Shown: positions 50,801-62,676, numbered from the stretch's first letter. The stretch: 64,000 bases of DNA from Sinonovacula constricta (GCA_007844125.1 CM017556.1:75165618-75229617); one strand, 5' to 3'. Program-made: numbers and translations. The notes: generated from the sequence alone by a model not told the origin.

Positions 50801-53800
50801 AAAACAAAACAAACTATTACATCTGCAGTAAAAAAGGAAAGTTAATGACACCAAGACCACCATTACCATAATAAAACAATTATTACTGACTAATTTTATC
50901 ATGAAAGTCTAATATTTCCAGCTTTCTTATCTCTTACACAGCAAATGCAAACACCTTGTATCCATAAACCTAGAACATAAACAGATGTCTTACCAATTGT
51001 CATCTGTTTTCTTTTCAAGAAAACAATGCTTTTTGGATTAACCAACAGTTTGTGCTATTATCAAATTACAAATTGCAAATATAACAGGAAAAATAGACTA
51101 ACTTAGGTGAAAATAAAAAGCAAGCTCACCAAAATAAGCTTAATCAATGCTTGTTATATTTGAGGTTTTGTTTCTGTTTACATAGGTCCAATTTCAAACA
51201 AAGTATGTTTAACAGCCACATGTTCAGTAATTGTCTTCAATGTCAGAAGAATTAATGATAAATTTTCAGTAAAAGTCCAAAAGTGTCCCTGTAATGGATC
51301 AATTGGAATGTTAATGTTTTTTCCTTGTGCATCTACACAGTTTATTGTCAGCTGACATGCAGCGTGAGTTGGAGAGACAGAGATGGGAGAAGGAAGCTGA
51401 GGAGATGCAACAGAAAGATGCCATACATTATGCTGATGTACAACATAATGGTAAGGTTATTAAGGTAGATGGCACTTCATGGATGGGTTCAAGTCTTGAT
51501 TGGGAAGAAATATATTTCATGTGTTGAAGTCTTCCAGCTGACCTGAGATGTTTAAGTGGTTCCACCTAGGCATTTTCTTGATGTCCTCCATCAATAATAG
51601 CTAGGAATCGCTGTAATGGCCATAATTTTGTCAGTCCAATGTATCTCAAATTTGAAAAATATAAAGGGGAATCTATGTTAATTGTTTATTGTCATTAAGA
51701 ATTGCTTCAAATGTGATATGCAATAGACATTATGTTGGTCCGTATCATTATTTTAGTTTCCCTATTTTATAGGAGTCCTTCTACAGTTGAGCTACTTTGA
51801 TAAATAGAATAAATCAAATAACCAGAGGGTGACACTATAAAAGTTACCAGAGTATAATTATGCATGCATAGAATGAGACTGTTTAGTCATATATCTACTT
51901 CATCTAAGTAGAAATATGTAAATGGTAAATTGGCCTTACATATCTAACATGAGATGGATATACAAACTTATTAGATTGGATCAATGAAGGATTATAAAGT
52001 CATGCTTAAGGGCATACACATAAATATCATATAGATTAATGATTTGGATAAATGGTTGGTTGGCGATGGATAAATGGTACATAAAAAAACAGAATGTGTT
52101 TGTTTTTTCAGGACTCACATTTGCCCAGTATTAATTTATAAATTTGCCAGTTTTAGAAATCAAACAAACACTGGGGAAGATATAAAATTAAACAATAAGA
52201 AAACCACCAACATATGTTGTTTAGGCTTACTATCTTTTCTAGACCTATCATGCTTATTTACCTTTGAGAGGTTTTCAGTAAGTAAAAAAGAAAAATATTT
52301 CTTGTGTATGACCTTGTGTATTGTCTTTGTTTATTGTTTCAGAGATCCGTTCCCATGGTGTTGGGTACTACAAGTTTTCCCGAGAGGAGGAGCAGAGAGA
52401 AGAACAGATGGACACTCTGCTGAACCTCAGATCAGAGGTAAAGTCAGTCAAATTCTTACACAAATATTAGCTTGTCAGAGAGCAAAGATAAACATTATGC
52501 TTAATTACAGTTCAGAGATAAACACAGTTAATCTGTATTGCAAAATATAAGCTCTTCTGAGAAATTCAGATGGGCACCCTGCTCAGCTACAGGTCAGAGA
52601 TAAACACAATTCAACTGTTACACAAAATATCAGCTCTTCTGAGAAAAACAGATGGGCACCTTGCTTATCCTCAAATCAGAGGTAAGTGCAATCAAATTGT
52701 AACCCAGAACATTATCTCCACAGAGAGAAACTGATGGGCATTCTGCTAAAGCTCAGATCAGAGGTAAACACAATCAAATTGTAACGCAAAACATAAGCAC
52801 TTGGAGAAAAACACATGGGCACCCTGCTCAACCTAAGATCAGAGATTGTTGTAGGTAAAACTGTTTTTATCATTAATAAAAAGAACATTTTATAGCAGAC
52901 CTCTGTTATTGCTATATTTTACTCTATTGTTATTTGCACTAATTGTAGACTAAGGACGCCCAGTCTAAGCGTGAGAAAATCAAGGAAAAGAGGAAGGCTG
53001 CCCTGACGGCACGTCTTGCCAAGGTGAAACAACGACGAAGGGAGAAGGCAGGGCTACCTGCTGAGGATGATGAGCAGGAGGGGGAGATACAAGGTATGAT
53101 TAACCTTAAAACTAGTAGTAACTCATGCAATTCACTATAAGCTATATCTTAATACATAAAATATGCAAATGCAACTTCCACTACACATGTTTTTTGTAAT
53201 TTTCGCATGGTGGGCCAGTTGCCACTTTCTCTTCTTTTTTGTGACATAGTCATGTGAAATAGCATATAGTGTTGTCTCTTTTTACAAAGTCTGTTCTTAG
53301 GCTGTCAAACTTCAATATAATTATTCTTATTGTTAGTTATTGTCTTTTAATTTGCTTTCTGTAGGTGAACGGTTTCTGAATGTATTACTGATAGAAAACA
53401 TCCAATTAAACATACCGGTAACTACATCGGAAGTCAGCATAAAACTTGTCAAGGATCTAACTGCGAATCTCTTGTTTACCTAACAAGTGCTTTAGCACTA
53501 CACCACATTGACAGGCAATGTTTCATGCTAATTTTGTTTATGTTATTTTTCAAAAGTAGAATCAAATTGGCAACTTTAATATTGATGTTTATGCCAATCC
53601 TTGTGGGAACCATCTGAGAGACCAATATTTTACTTTCACGTGACAATCACATGCAACTGAAGGCATGTTTTCTTATTTTCACAGATGGTGCAGATGCAGA
53701 TGATAATGAGATTGGTCCCAGTATTGGTCAGATGATCAAGGTAGAACCAGAGCCTCTAACACGTGACGACAGTCTAAGGGATAGACTGCCTAACAATCGG

Positions 53801-55343
53801 GAGTGGGACCGTGGCAAACAAGGTGGCTGATTTTCGTTTTTTTTACAATCTTTCAGTCAGAGGTACAGATAGTCAGTACTAAAGTTGGATTTAATCATAG
53901 GCCAACAGCCAGTGTTTTATTAATCTGTTTTCGATACGAGCAGTTTAACTAAAGTCTTTAGTTATAGCATATCTCCTTTAAAATCTATCATAGAGATCTG
54001 TCACACTTGTGCCTATAAATGGTCATATTTGTATGATGACGTGGCACGGAAAGTTTTTAGGAAACACAGAAATCTCCATCTTTTATTAGTATTGGCTATT
54101 ATCTATTTCAGTTTTGCCTGAGAAAACAGAGAAGGACTGGATCGAGACTCAGCGCAATGAGCGAGAAGAAGAGTTTGCTCCACCTTCATTTTACTACGAC
54201 AGCAAAATAAGCAGTGGGAAACAGCTGTCTGCCAAAAACAAACATCTGCCAGGAAAGCTTCAGAACCAGTCAAGGGTACCACCTTCAGCTGACCAATCAC
54301 ATCCTTCAGTTTGGGATAATACAGATGGAATATCATCAACACACATGCCTTCAGGCGATGGGTCAGGAACCATCCCTACTGATGCAGCAGCAGGTGGATA
54401 TGTGAGCGATTTTGTAAAGCAGCAACTCAGAAAGCTGAGACAAGAAGTTGATACAAGTATCCAGGACAGTTGCATAACAGATTCAGTTGTAAATGCATAC
54501 AATGCATCATCAGGCCAGCAGTTAGATAGTGGTGCTTCTGTGATAGTTTCTAACTTTGATAACAATGCACAACGTATGTATCCATCTAGTTATGGTCAAG
54601 CCTTTAACATGAACATGGCTGCAGCTTACACCACTGTGCCAGCACCAAATATGTCATATAGTAATGTTGCACCGCCTAATTGGAACATACCTCCACCTAG
54701 TGCACATGTCCCTCCCCCAGAGTTTATTAATAATGCAAACAACACAAATATAAATTCAAATACAAATGTCTCCATTAGCAATCTTTATCCAAACTTACAT
54801 CTACCCCCTCCTCCTCCTCCACCTCCTGCTTCTTCTGATGCAGAGCATTCTAACACCCCTGTCTCCAGCTTTCACCAACCATCCCAATCAACCTCACCCA
54901 TGGATGTTCCCCCCATTTCTGCCCCGTCTACATCCCTACAAACACCACACGCTCCAAACACAAACTCCACCCACCAAGTAACACCATCTATGGGACTGTA
55001 TCAGACTTATGCCCCAAGTTCATACCAACTAACACCACACCCTCCCTCTGTTGACCCCACCTACCCAGTAACACCATCCACATACTCAGGCTACAGCCAG
55101 AATTACCAGGCACCAGTCAGTGCTCCTGGAGTTCACAATCAGTCAGCCTCCTCACAACAGTCATATCCTTCCACCACCTTGATTCAGGGTTCAGAGGTCA
55201 CAAAGAACAGTATCCAGGGGATAGACAGTAGAGCTCAAGCTTCACTCAGTGTAAGTGATGGGACAACAGCTCCGCCAAAGATTAAGTATGTGGATAAAAC
55301 CAGCATTATTGACACTAGATTGATCGCAAATGAGGGCGACTAA
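44829..55343 (+). CDS. CCDC174: coiled-coil domain-containing protein 174 orthologue
   Basis: Eleven coding exons: 44829-44873, 46804-46914, 47831-47931, 49001-49062, 49187-49388, 50127-50225, 51341-51450, 52343-52437, 52949-53093, 53685-53822, 54112-55343. All are GT-AG and phase-consistent; total 779 residues. Exon 1 gives MQKPTTTSSSLNSSS, joining MVDLKAELFRKQEQFK as in the vertebrate protein. Landmarks: KAKLYEQM and LYLVDFQKKVID, a charged Lys/Glu/Arg coiled-coil stretch (about 125-160), VDYVDSFGRSRRCLKKDIP (175-193), HYADVQHN plus GVGYYKFSREEEQR (DUF4078-like, about 235-300), basic KREKIKEKRKAALTARLAK, REWDRGK and EFAPPSFYY (about 362-395). Human CCDC174 is a nuclear protein reported to bind the exon-junction helicase EIF4A3. 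The last 380 residues are Pro/Ser/Thr-rich with a run of eight prolines and lack a human counterpart (human length 467). Confidence 0.95.
44935..45015 (+). mobile_element. tRNA-like SINE head in CCDC174 intron 1
   Basis: TAGCTCTGTTGG (A-box-like) and GTATTCAATCCCCGCC (B-box-like) are separated by about 35 bases. Weak body similarity; a degraded SINE is the simplest reading. Confidence 0.45.
45217..46230. mobile_element. large inverted repeat (foldback element) in CCDC174 intron 1
   Basis: Two arms of about 428 bp, 45217-45644 and 45802-46230, are inverted copies around a spacer of about 157 bp. Matching anchors include TGATGTGGAAACTATCTAT on the left against ATAGATAGTTTCCACATCA on the right, AAGATGGCTGCCAAGATAA against TTATCTTGGCAGCCATCTT, ATCAAAACTATATTTTGATA, and ATGTGCTGTATTAA near the outer ends. 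Substitutions and small indels are scattered, so the duplication is not very recent. No transposase frame. Confidence 0.85.
46263..46330 (+). repeat. third partial copy of the inverted-repeat inner segment
   Basis: CAAAGATGGCTGCC, a diverged middle, then CATGGAAACTATCTATACC repeats the inner end of the left arm (45595-45650) in the same orientation, just outside the right arm. Confidence 0.6.
46520..46672 (+). mobile_element. SINE copy in CCDC174 intron 1
   Basis: B box GTAGGTTCAAGTCCCAGTCA, then a body shortened relative to other copies: TTTCTCCACCAAAAATTAGC, TGGATATTGCCAATATGACC and an A-rich 3' end. It lies about 130 bp before exon 2. Confidence 0.65.
47351..47841 (+). repeat. 12 tandem copies of the CCDC174 exon 3 splice-acceptor module, 41-bp unit
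   Basis: Each 41-bp unit reads AAATACTAATGGCCATTATC then TCCTCTACAG then AAGCCTAACCT, giving a branch-point-like TACTAAT, a pyrimidine stretch, CAG and the first 11 bases of exon 3. The AG|AAG junction recurs at 47380 and every 41 bp to 47831, where the true exon continues with GTTCAG. Units are almost identical (two carry TACTTAT), so expansion is recent. Confidence 0.95.
48330..48600 (+). mobile_element. SINE copy with internal 39-bp duplication
   Basis: Head CTGTGGCCGAGCGGTTTCAG, B-box-like GTTGTGGGTTTGAGACATGG, body with TTCCAGCTAACCTGCGGTGC occurring twice (about 48427 and 48466), then CCAGACATAAGTCTGGGGTC, AGTAATTAGCTGG, ATATGACCATAATTGTGTC and an A-rich tail. The sub-segment duplication is specific to this copy. 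Confidence 0.75.
50577..50815 (+). mobile_element. tRNA-derived SINE, best-preserved copy
   Basis: The tRNA-like head GAGCCCGTGGCCGAGCAGTA (Leu/Ser-type A box), B box GTGGGTTCAAATCCCAGTCA, body TATGTGGGGAGGTTATCCAG, CTAACCTGTGGTG, AGATATAAGTCTAAGGTC, TTCCTCCACCAATAATTAGC, TGGATGTCAACAGTATGAC and an AAACAAAAC-type tail. It lies in CCDC174 intron 6. Confidence 0.85.
51455..51660 (+). mobile_element. diverged SINE copy adjoining the exon 7 donor
   Basis: GATGGGTTCAAGTCTTGATT (B box), TGAAGTCTTCCAGCTGACCT, GGTTCCACCTAGGCATTTTC, CTCCATCAATAATAGCTAGG and AATGGCCATAATTTTGTCAG follow the SINE order. It begins within a few bases of the exon 7 splice donor at 51451. Confidence 0.65.
52400..52850 (+). 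repeat. decayed tandem copies of the CCDC174 exon 8 donor region, about 80-bp unit
   Basis: The last bases of exon 8 (AACAGATGGACACTCTGCTG through TCAGAG|GTAAAG) recur downstream near 52567, 52647, 52729 and 52810, with a partial copy near 52510. The copy ending at 52681 keeps TCAGAG|GTAAGT, a better donor than the real one. The copy at 52724-52763 is bounded by CCACAG and GTAAAC, resembling a 40-base mini-exon. Confidence 0.85.
53395..53520 (-). mobile_element. tRNA-like SINE head fragment in CCDC174 intron 9
   Basis: On the minus strand, TGTGGTGTAGTGCTAAAGCA followed by AGATTCGCAGTTAGATCCTT resembles A- and B-box regions. No conserved body was identified. Confidence 0.45.
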
Positions 55344-56359
55344 GACAACAGAATATGATTGGTAGATGATTGGTCATATCTGTGTAGCACTATTTATCTA
55401 TAATAAGATATGTGGAAATGGAAAAAAAACACTAAAACTCAGTATTTGCACATGATTAAGTATGACCAAGGTCATTGGTAATAATGAAGTTATAAATTGT
55501 TAATTAAAGAAAACACTTTTATTGCAGAAATACAAGTGTACCCATTTATGAATGTCTTTAAAGTATTTGACAAAGAGTTGTTGATGTTTTGTGTTTTTCT
55601 CCAAACAAAGTCCCTTTACATGCTAAAAAGCATAAAAGTTCCCCCAACAGTGCCTTCAAAAAGTCAAAATACAAAACAACAAAAAACCTTTGAAGTTCAA
55701 GATAGTGACAACCCATATCCAACACAATCATTGTGCATGTATGTCCATTGTAATAATCCCAGAGTTTTATTGCTTTATAACACGTATTAAATGTTGAATG
55801 GTGAGTATTGGATAACATTAGAAGGTCTGAAATCTAACCCAATATTAATTGTGGTTATATGCGCAGGTCAATAGTAGAAAATGGATGAAAATTTGCTTGT
55901 CCATCTCATTCTTGATGAAGGATTAGTGGATTGATATTTTATAGAAATGTTAATTTTATAAGACAGTGCAAGAGCTTGATTGCCATTCTACAGACCAAGG
56001 TCATACTCAAAGGTCAAAGATTTTGTTTTCTACCAAAGAGCAAAGTGATGTTAATAACTTTTGTTACTGCTAGTTCTTGTTTGTACTATTAAAGAATGTT
56101 ACTGTTAACCTACAAGAACATGCAACATGTCTCACAGATAATTAAAAGGAATCAAGTAACACTTGGTGATCTCCAATTTCTGGACATAAAGCCTCCCAAA
56201 TCTAGACCATTAAAAGTAGCTCTGAGTGAGAGATAAGTAGAATATATTTGGGGATGTCAGATGGAAGTTCTTGCTAACTAGATAAAACCATATCAAAATG
56301 TTACTTTAAAAAGTCGTGTTTAATGATATGTGGAAAATAACATGGATTGTCTGTTCATG

Positions 56360-56747
56360 AATAAAGTACTTTAATATTGTTTTCTTCTCATATTGTAATT
56401 CAATAGCTAAATTTATAAATACACCAGTTATATCTGAGTGACAGGTATTATTTGAATCTTATTCGATATAAATCTTAATTGTAGTTATATAATTACTGTG
56501 TTGATGTAATATTTTCTAGTTATATGCCTGGGGTTGTCATAATTTATTTGGTCATTTTAGTATTGCTAATTTAGACTTTTTTCTTTAGTTCATCTATTGG
56601 GCAAGTCATGTATGTAATACATATAATACAGTGTACTGTGCATTTTTAACTTGTTATGATAATGGCCTGTAAGTTATGTTATTGTATATTTTGTTTTAAA
56701 TTTGTCTAACCAGCCATGGTGTACATGTTGTTATAATGTTGAATAAA
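56360..56747 (+). terminator. candidate CCDC174 polyadenylation signals
   Basis: AATAAA occurs at 56360-56365 and 56742-56747, about 1.0 and 1.4 kb after the stop. The second follows a GT-rich stretch and precedes a change to AT-rich flank. Which one is used cannot be told from sequence. Confidence 0.4.
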
Positions 56748-56749
56748 TG

Positions 56750-57560
56750 TCCTAAAGAACGTGCATCTTTGATCTTTGTTTCATAGTTCGGAGTGCCACT
56801 GGGATGGTTAATAGATTGAGGGATTAAGTGTGGACAAGTCCTTTAATGAATACAATATACCATAGTACCTGATACCTGAAGTAATATTGATACATTTATA
56901 ATATGTATGTACCTACAAAATAGACACCAAGACTCAAATAATTTTATTTTCACTTTTTGTTTGTGAAGGATCAGACTAAGTACGCTAGTCTGCCTATTTA
57001 AGTTATTATATTGTTCTCTACCATTCATTTATTGCTGTTGTTAAATGAATCAAATACTTACTATAAATTTTGATAAACCAGATTATAGCTATCACGCTTA
57101 CATTTTATTCTTTTAACATATTGCACAAGGTTATGCAATGAATGATTCTGAAAACTTGCAAATCAAAGCTGAAATTGCAAATGAAAATCATATTTATGTA
57201 GATAAATGTATTTACTTATAAGGATTTAGGTCTAAATTAAAATGACGACATATACATTCTCTTATAAGGCCCTGCCATTTTAGTAAGTATACATTATCGA
57301 TTTTAGTAATGGACAAAATTGTACTAGTGTTTGAACCCTTAAAACACCCGGAATTTTCAACCTGGGAAAATTCCCCTGCCACCAATTTTTTTCCGCCTTA
57401 TTAATGCTTGTGCGTGATTATTTGCTGACACAAACCATCTGTAATTTTAAACCCCTGAAACGGGCCTGGTTATTCCACACAGGAAACCGGATAAATGTTT
57501 CATATATTCCGCCATAGATAACTCTGCCTAATATTTTATTTGGACAAACTCCCCCAAATA
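56750..57560. other. intergenic flank before the satellite block
   Basis: No gene or clear repeat seen up to about 57420, where increasingly recognisable but strongly diverged copies of the downstream 28-bp satellite begin. Confidence 0.5.
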
Positions 57561-60525
57561 TTTCAAACAAAACTCTTCCTGATATGTCAATCGCACAAAA
57601 CACCTCTCAGGGTATACCAATAAGACAAAACAACCTAATTTTAATATCCGGCGAAATTCTATTTTATTTTAAAGGAAGAAAACTCCCTGAATTGGATTAA
57701 AATCTCCCTAATATGTTACTCTGACAAAACCCTCTCTGATAAGTCACTCTGACAAAACCTTCCCTGATATGTCTATTAAACAAAAATCTCCCTAATATGT
57801 CACTCTGACAAAATCCTCTCTGATAAATCACTGACAAAACCTTCCCTGATACGTCTATTGGACAAAAATCTCCCTTATATGTCCCTCTGACAAAACCCTC
57901 TCTGATTTGTCTATTGGATAAAAAATCTCCCTAATATGTCACTCTGACAAAACCCTCCCAGATATGTCACTCTGACAAAACCCTCCCTGATATGTCAGTC
58001 TGACAAAACCCTCTCTGATAAGTCCTTCTGACGAAACCCTCCCTGATATGTCAGTCTGATAAAACCCTCCCTGATATGTCAGTCTGACAAAACCCTCTCT
58101 GATAAGTCCCTCTGACAAAACCCTCCCTAATATGTCACTCTGACAAAACCCACCCTGATATGTCAGTCTGACAAAACCCTCTCTGATAAGTCCCTCTGAC
58201 AAAACCCTCCCTGATATGTCAGTCATACAAAACCCTCCCTGATATGTCACTCTGACAAAGACCTTCCTGATATGTCAGTCATACAAAACCCTCCCTGATA
58301 TGTCACTCTGACAAAAAAAAACTGATATGTCACTCTGACAAAGCCCTTCCTGAAATGTCAGTCAGACAAAACCCTCCCTGATATGTCACTCTGACAAAAC
58401 CCTCCCTGATATGTCACTCTGACAAAAAAAACCCTGATATGTCACTCTGACAAAACACTCCCTGATATGTCACTCTGACAAAACCCTCCCTAATATGTCA
58501 CTCTGACAGAACCCTCCCTGATATGTCTATTGAACAAAAATCTCCCTAATATGTCACTCTGACAAAACCCTCCCTGATAAGACACTCTGACAAAACCCTC
58601 CCTGATATGTCAGTCTGACAAAACCCTCTCTGATAAGTCCTTCTGACAGAACCCTTCCTGATATGTCACTCTGACAAAACCCTCTCTGATATGTCCCTCT
58701 GACAAAACCCTCCCTAATATGTCCTTTTGACAAAACCTTCCCTGATATGTCTATTGGACAAAAATCTCCCTAATATGTCACTCTGACAAAAAAAACCCTG
58801 ATATGTCACTCTGACAAAACACTCCCTGATATGTCACTCTGACAAAACCCTCCCTAATATGTCCTTTTGACAAAACCTTCCCTGATATGTCTATTGGACA
58901 AAAATCTCCCTAATATGTCACTCTGACAAAACCCTCCCTGATAAGACACTCTGACAAAACCCTCCCTGATATGTCAGTCTGACAAAACCCTCTCTGATAA
59001 GTCCTTCTGACAGAACCCTTCCTGATATGTCACTCTGACAAAACCCTCCCTGATATGTCCCTCTGACAAAACCCTCCCTGATATGTCAGTCTGACAAAAC
59101 CCTCTCTGATAAGTCCTTCTGACAAAACCCTCCCTGATATGTCCCTCTGACAAAACCCTCCCTGATATGTCCCTCTGACAAAACCCTCCCTGATATGTCA
59201 GTCTGACAAAACCCTCCCTGATATGTCACTCTGACAAAACCCTCCCTGATATGTCCCTCTGACAAAACCCTCCCTGATATATCCCTCTGACAAAACCCTC
59301 CCTGATATGTCCCTCTGACAAAACCCTCCCTGATATGTCAGTCTGACAAAACCCTCTCTGATAAGTCCTTCTGACAAAACCCTCCCTGATATGTTAGTCT
59401 GACAGCCCCCCCCCCCCCCTGATATGTCCCTCTGACAAAACCCTCCCTGATATGTCAGTCTGACAAAACCCTCCCTGATATGTCACTCTGACAAAACCCT
59501 CCCTGATATGTCCCTCTGACAAAACCCTCCCTGATATATCCCTCTGACAAAAACCTCCCTGATATGTCCCTCTGACAAAACCCTCCCTGATATGTCAGTC
59601 TGACAAAACCCTCTCTGATAAGTCCTTCTGACAAAACCCTCCCTGATATGTCAGTCTGACACCCCCCCCCCCCCTGATATGTCCCTCTGACAAAACCCTC
59701 CCTGATATGTCAGTCTGACAAAACCCTCCCTGATATGTCACTCTGACAAAACCCTTCCTGATATGTCACTCTGACAAAACCCTTCCTGATATGTCACTCT
59801 GACAAAACCCTTCCTGATATGTCACTCTGACAAAACCCTCCCAGATATGTCACTCTGACAAAACCCTCCCTGATATGTCAGTCTGACAAAACCCTCCCTG
59901 ATATGTCACTCTGACAAAACCCTTCCTGATATGTCACTCTGACAAAACCCTTCCTGATATGTCACTCTGACAAAACCCTTCCTGATATGTCACTCTGACA
60001 AAACCCTCCCAGATATGTCACTCTGACAAAACCCTCCCTAATATGTCTTTCTGACAGAACCCTTCCTGATATGTCAGTCTGACAAAACCCTCCCTGATAT
60101 GTCAGTCTGACAAAACCCTCTCTGATAAGTCCCTCTGACAAAACCCTCCCTAATATGTCACTCTGACAAAACCCTCCCTGATATTTCACTCTGACTAAAC
60201 CCTTCCTAATATGTCACTCTGACAAAACCCACCCTGATATGCCAGTCTGACAAAACCCTCTCTGATAAGTCCCTCTGACAAAACCCTCCCTAATATGTCA
60301 CTCTGACAAAACCCTCCCTGATATTTCACTCTGACAAAACCCTCCCTGATATTTCACTCTGACAAAACCCTCCCTGATATGTCACTCTGACAAAACACTC
60401 CCTTATATGTAACTCTGGCAAAGCCCTTCCTGATATGTCAGTCAGACAAAACCCTCCCTGATATGTCACTCTGATAAAACCCTACCTGATATGTCAGTCT
60501 GACAAAACCCTCCCTGATATTTTAT
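57560..60525. repeat. satellite block, 28-bp unit, about 100 copies
   Basis: Units read CTCTGACAAAACCCTCCCTG then ATATGTCA. Variants (ATAAGTCC, CTATTGGACAAAAATC, CAGTCTGAC) recur in set order, giving higher-order repeats: a block near 58524-58700 recurs about 365 bp later, and the two C-runs (14 C at 59406-59419, 13 C at 59662-59674) are 256 bp apart. The left end decays gradually from about 57700 outward; the right end stops abruptly at about 60523. Minus-strand frames of 75-103 codons inside it are repeat artefacts. Confidence 0.95.
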
Positions 60526-60724
60526 CGTTTTATTGAGACAGCAAAAGAAAAAGGCACAAGGCTTAAACAAACAATAAGAAATACATTACGAGATTCATAG
60601 GTATGTATTAAAAGAATGATCATATATAAGTGTTACAAGTTATTATATATAAAACGCAACCAAAAATATATCGAAGGGTGGAATGAAACATGCGACGTTC
60701 CGACTTGTGTTATGGCACATAAAG

Positions 60725-60756
60725 GTACAATACAATACAATACAATATAATACAAT
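60725..60756. repeat. ACAAT pentanucleotide microsatellite
   Basis: About six ACAAT units, the fifth altered to ATAAT. Confidence 0.8.
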
Positions 60757-61434
60757 AATTTTGTGTGTGCATGTAATTTTAGTTTATTTATTTATTGGAA
60801 CAAACGATATTGCAAATATCTGGGCCTAGTATACAATGCATAACCAGTGGAACACCCGTCCTACTAACATTTTGTTTCCTCTCTCTGCTCCTTAAGCCAC
60901 TGGATGATATTCTTGAGCAGAGTTTAAGCACCTCATTTGCCGAATGACAGTTCCAATGCGGAAACTATTTGGTTGACCCTATTTGGTATTGTCTTGTCAC
61001 AATTTTGTTGTAACTTTTCTAATGTGTAATTAGTATGATAAATATTCACATAAACAATCAATGAAACGTGCACAAACCCAGCAGCAAAGCAATTAAGTAA
61101 TGTATGTTCCAGGTACGAAGTCACCAGAGACTGATTAACACCATATGTTGCATAGTGATATTATGGGCCAGTAGAATGTGCGATTACAAAAAAGATAACA
61201 TAAAAAATACGAATACCTCTTCTGAAATAACGTTTTACGGACCAATGAAACGAAAGTGAAACTTTAATAATAATTAAATTATTTAGCAATTATGAGAAAT
61301 TGTCAAATTTAAATTTTGTTCTTGTTTATATGAAAACTTTGTTGTCATTTTTGCTTTAAATCCTATTTATGTGCCCTTGTGTAAACATCAATATGTTTAT
61401 GGACTACTACAGAAAGAAAAATCGGGACTTGAAC

Positions 61435-61640
61435 AGTATATTATCAGCTCTGGTAGAAAGTCAAACATACAAAGACTATTATTTAAACAGCACATTTTTC
61501 AGGAGAGGAGACGAACTTGCAAACGTTTTCAAACGACCCCAACCTTATCAGCTCAGGTAGAAAGTCAAACATGTATATAATTTATTATTTAAACTGCACT
61601 TTTTCAAGAGACGACCTTACACAAGTTTCAAACGACCCCA
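61435..61640. repeat. two-copy tandem duplication, about 106-bp unit
   Basis: TATCAGCTCTGGTAGAAAGT near 61441 recurs as TATCAGCTCAGGTAGAAAGT near 61547, and CAAACGACCCCAACCTT closes both copies. The second copy has small deletions. Confidence 0.8.
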
Positions 61641-62676
61641 ACCTTGGAATTTAAAAATATATTTTTAAATGACACCTACGCGAATTCTTTCTGTCCGTTA
61701 CTTGTACGTCCATGTTATCCTGTTATCCACGAAATCCTGTCTTTAAACAGATGTTCAAACATATTAAACAGGCCGGTGTATGTTCGCTACTATTTAGTAA
61801 AGGCAAGTGTTTTAAGTTAACATTAAAAAAAGAGAAATGTGAATAAAATCTTTTATGTTAAAACAAGAATTCACTTTTTGCCATTGTCTGCTATACTTGA
61901 TTTTGGTATTGCTTAGTGCACTGATGTTCTAAGTTAATATTTGAAATTGTAAACGGTTGGGAAATTCTTTATTTCAGGAAAGGAACGACTCCCAGGACAG
62001 TACAAGAAAGGCGCATTTCTTAAATGTGCTCTTGAATACACACTGTTACCATGAGTGGCGCCACCGAGTTGATTTTTCGGTGCTGTTTGAGAACGGCGAC
62101 CCTTATATCTTAATTGGTTTTGTTCTTAGATTGTAGCCGACATTTTGACTGTTGAATGGGCTCTGTATTTTGTCCTTACGTCACAACCGGCTTCAGTGAC
62201 AAGTGATATATAATCATTTAAATAAGTTCAACTTGTTTCGACGATATTATACCTACCACGAATGTTACTTGAAGAAGTACGTGACCCTGCGCGTAAGACG
62301 TGGACGTAACAAAGTCCGATGTTGCGACTATTTAGTGATTTATATCAATATATGGTAGTAACATTAACACTAAGGCAACTAATTTCAAAAAAAAAGTATG
62401 TATTCAGATAACCCCAAACCACATTTTGATATAAAAACTCAATTTTACCAAAAACGCCCGAAGGGCCTCGTTTTTCGTGACCTGCTGAATTTAGAAAAAA
62501 ACAACAACAACGGACTTCATATTTATCGTTTTCATGAAGGATACGAGTTTAACCGATTATTAATTGAACAACATTTCAATGTTGCAGAAAAATAAAAAGT
62601 GTTCAAAAAGAAAACGAGTCCACCACTTAAATGTCTTATGCCAATAATGGTTGTTTAGTGGCAGTTTAAATCAGTT

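Larger units (their letters stand above)
60526..62676. other. intergenic region between the satellite and the transporter gene
   Basis: AT-rich, no supported gene. It contains a short ACAAT microsatellite (about 60725-60756) and a two-copy tandem duplication (about 61435-61640). It probably includes the 3' UTR of the minus-strand transporter next to 62676. Confidence 0.55.

Noticed and set aside
57939..60189. Minus-strand frames with repeated QGGFCQSDISGRVLSE-type text
   Set aside because: Readings of the 28-bp satellite; three units make 84 bp (28 codons), which explains the apparent peptide repeat.
61369..61580. 63- and 69-codon + frames
   Set aside because: They lie over a two-copy tandem duplication, overlap in different frames, and show no domain or splice signals.
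62398..62595. 65-codon + frame next to the transporter gene
   Set aside because: AT-rich, no recognisable motif, and located in the likely 3' UTR of the opposite-strand transporter.
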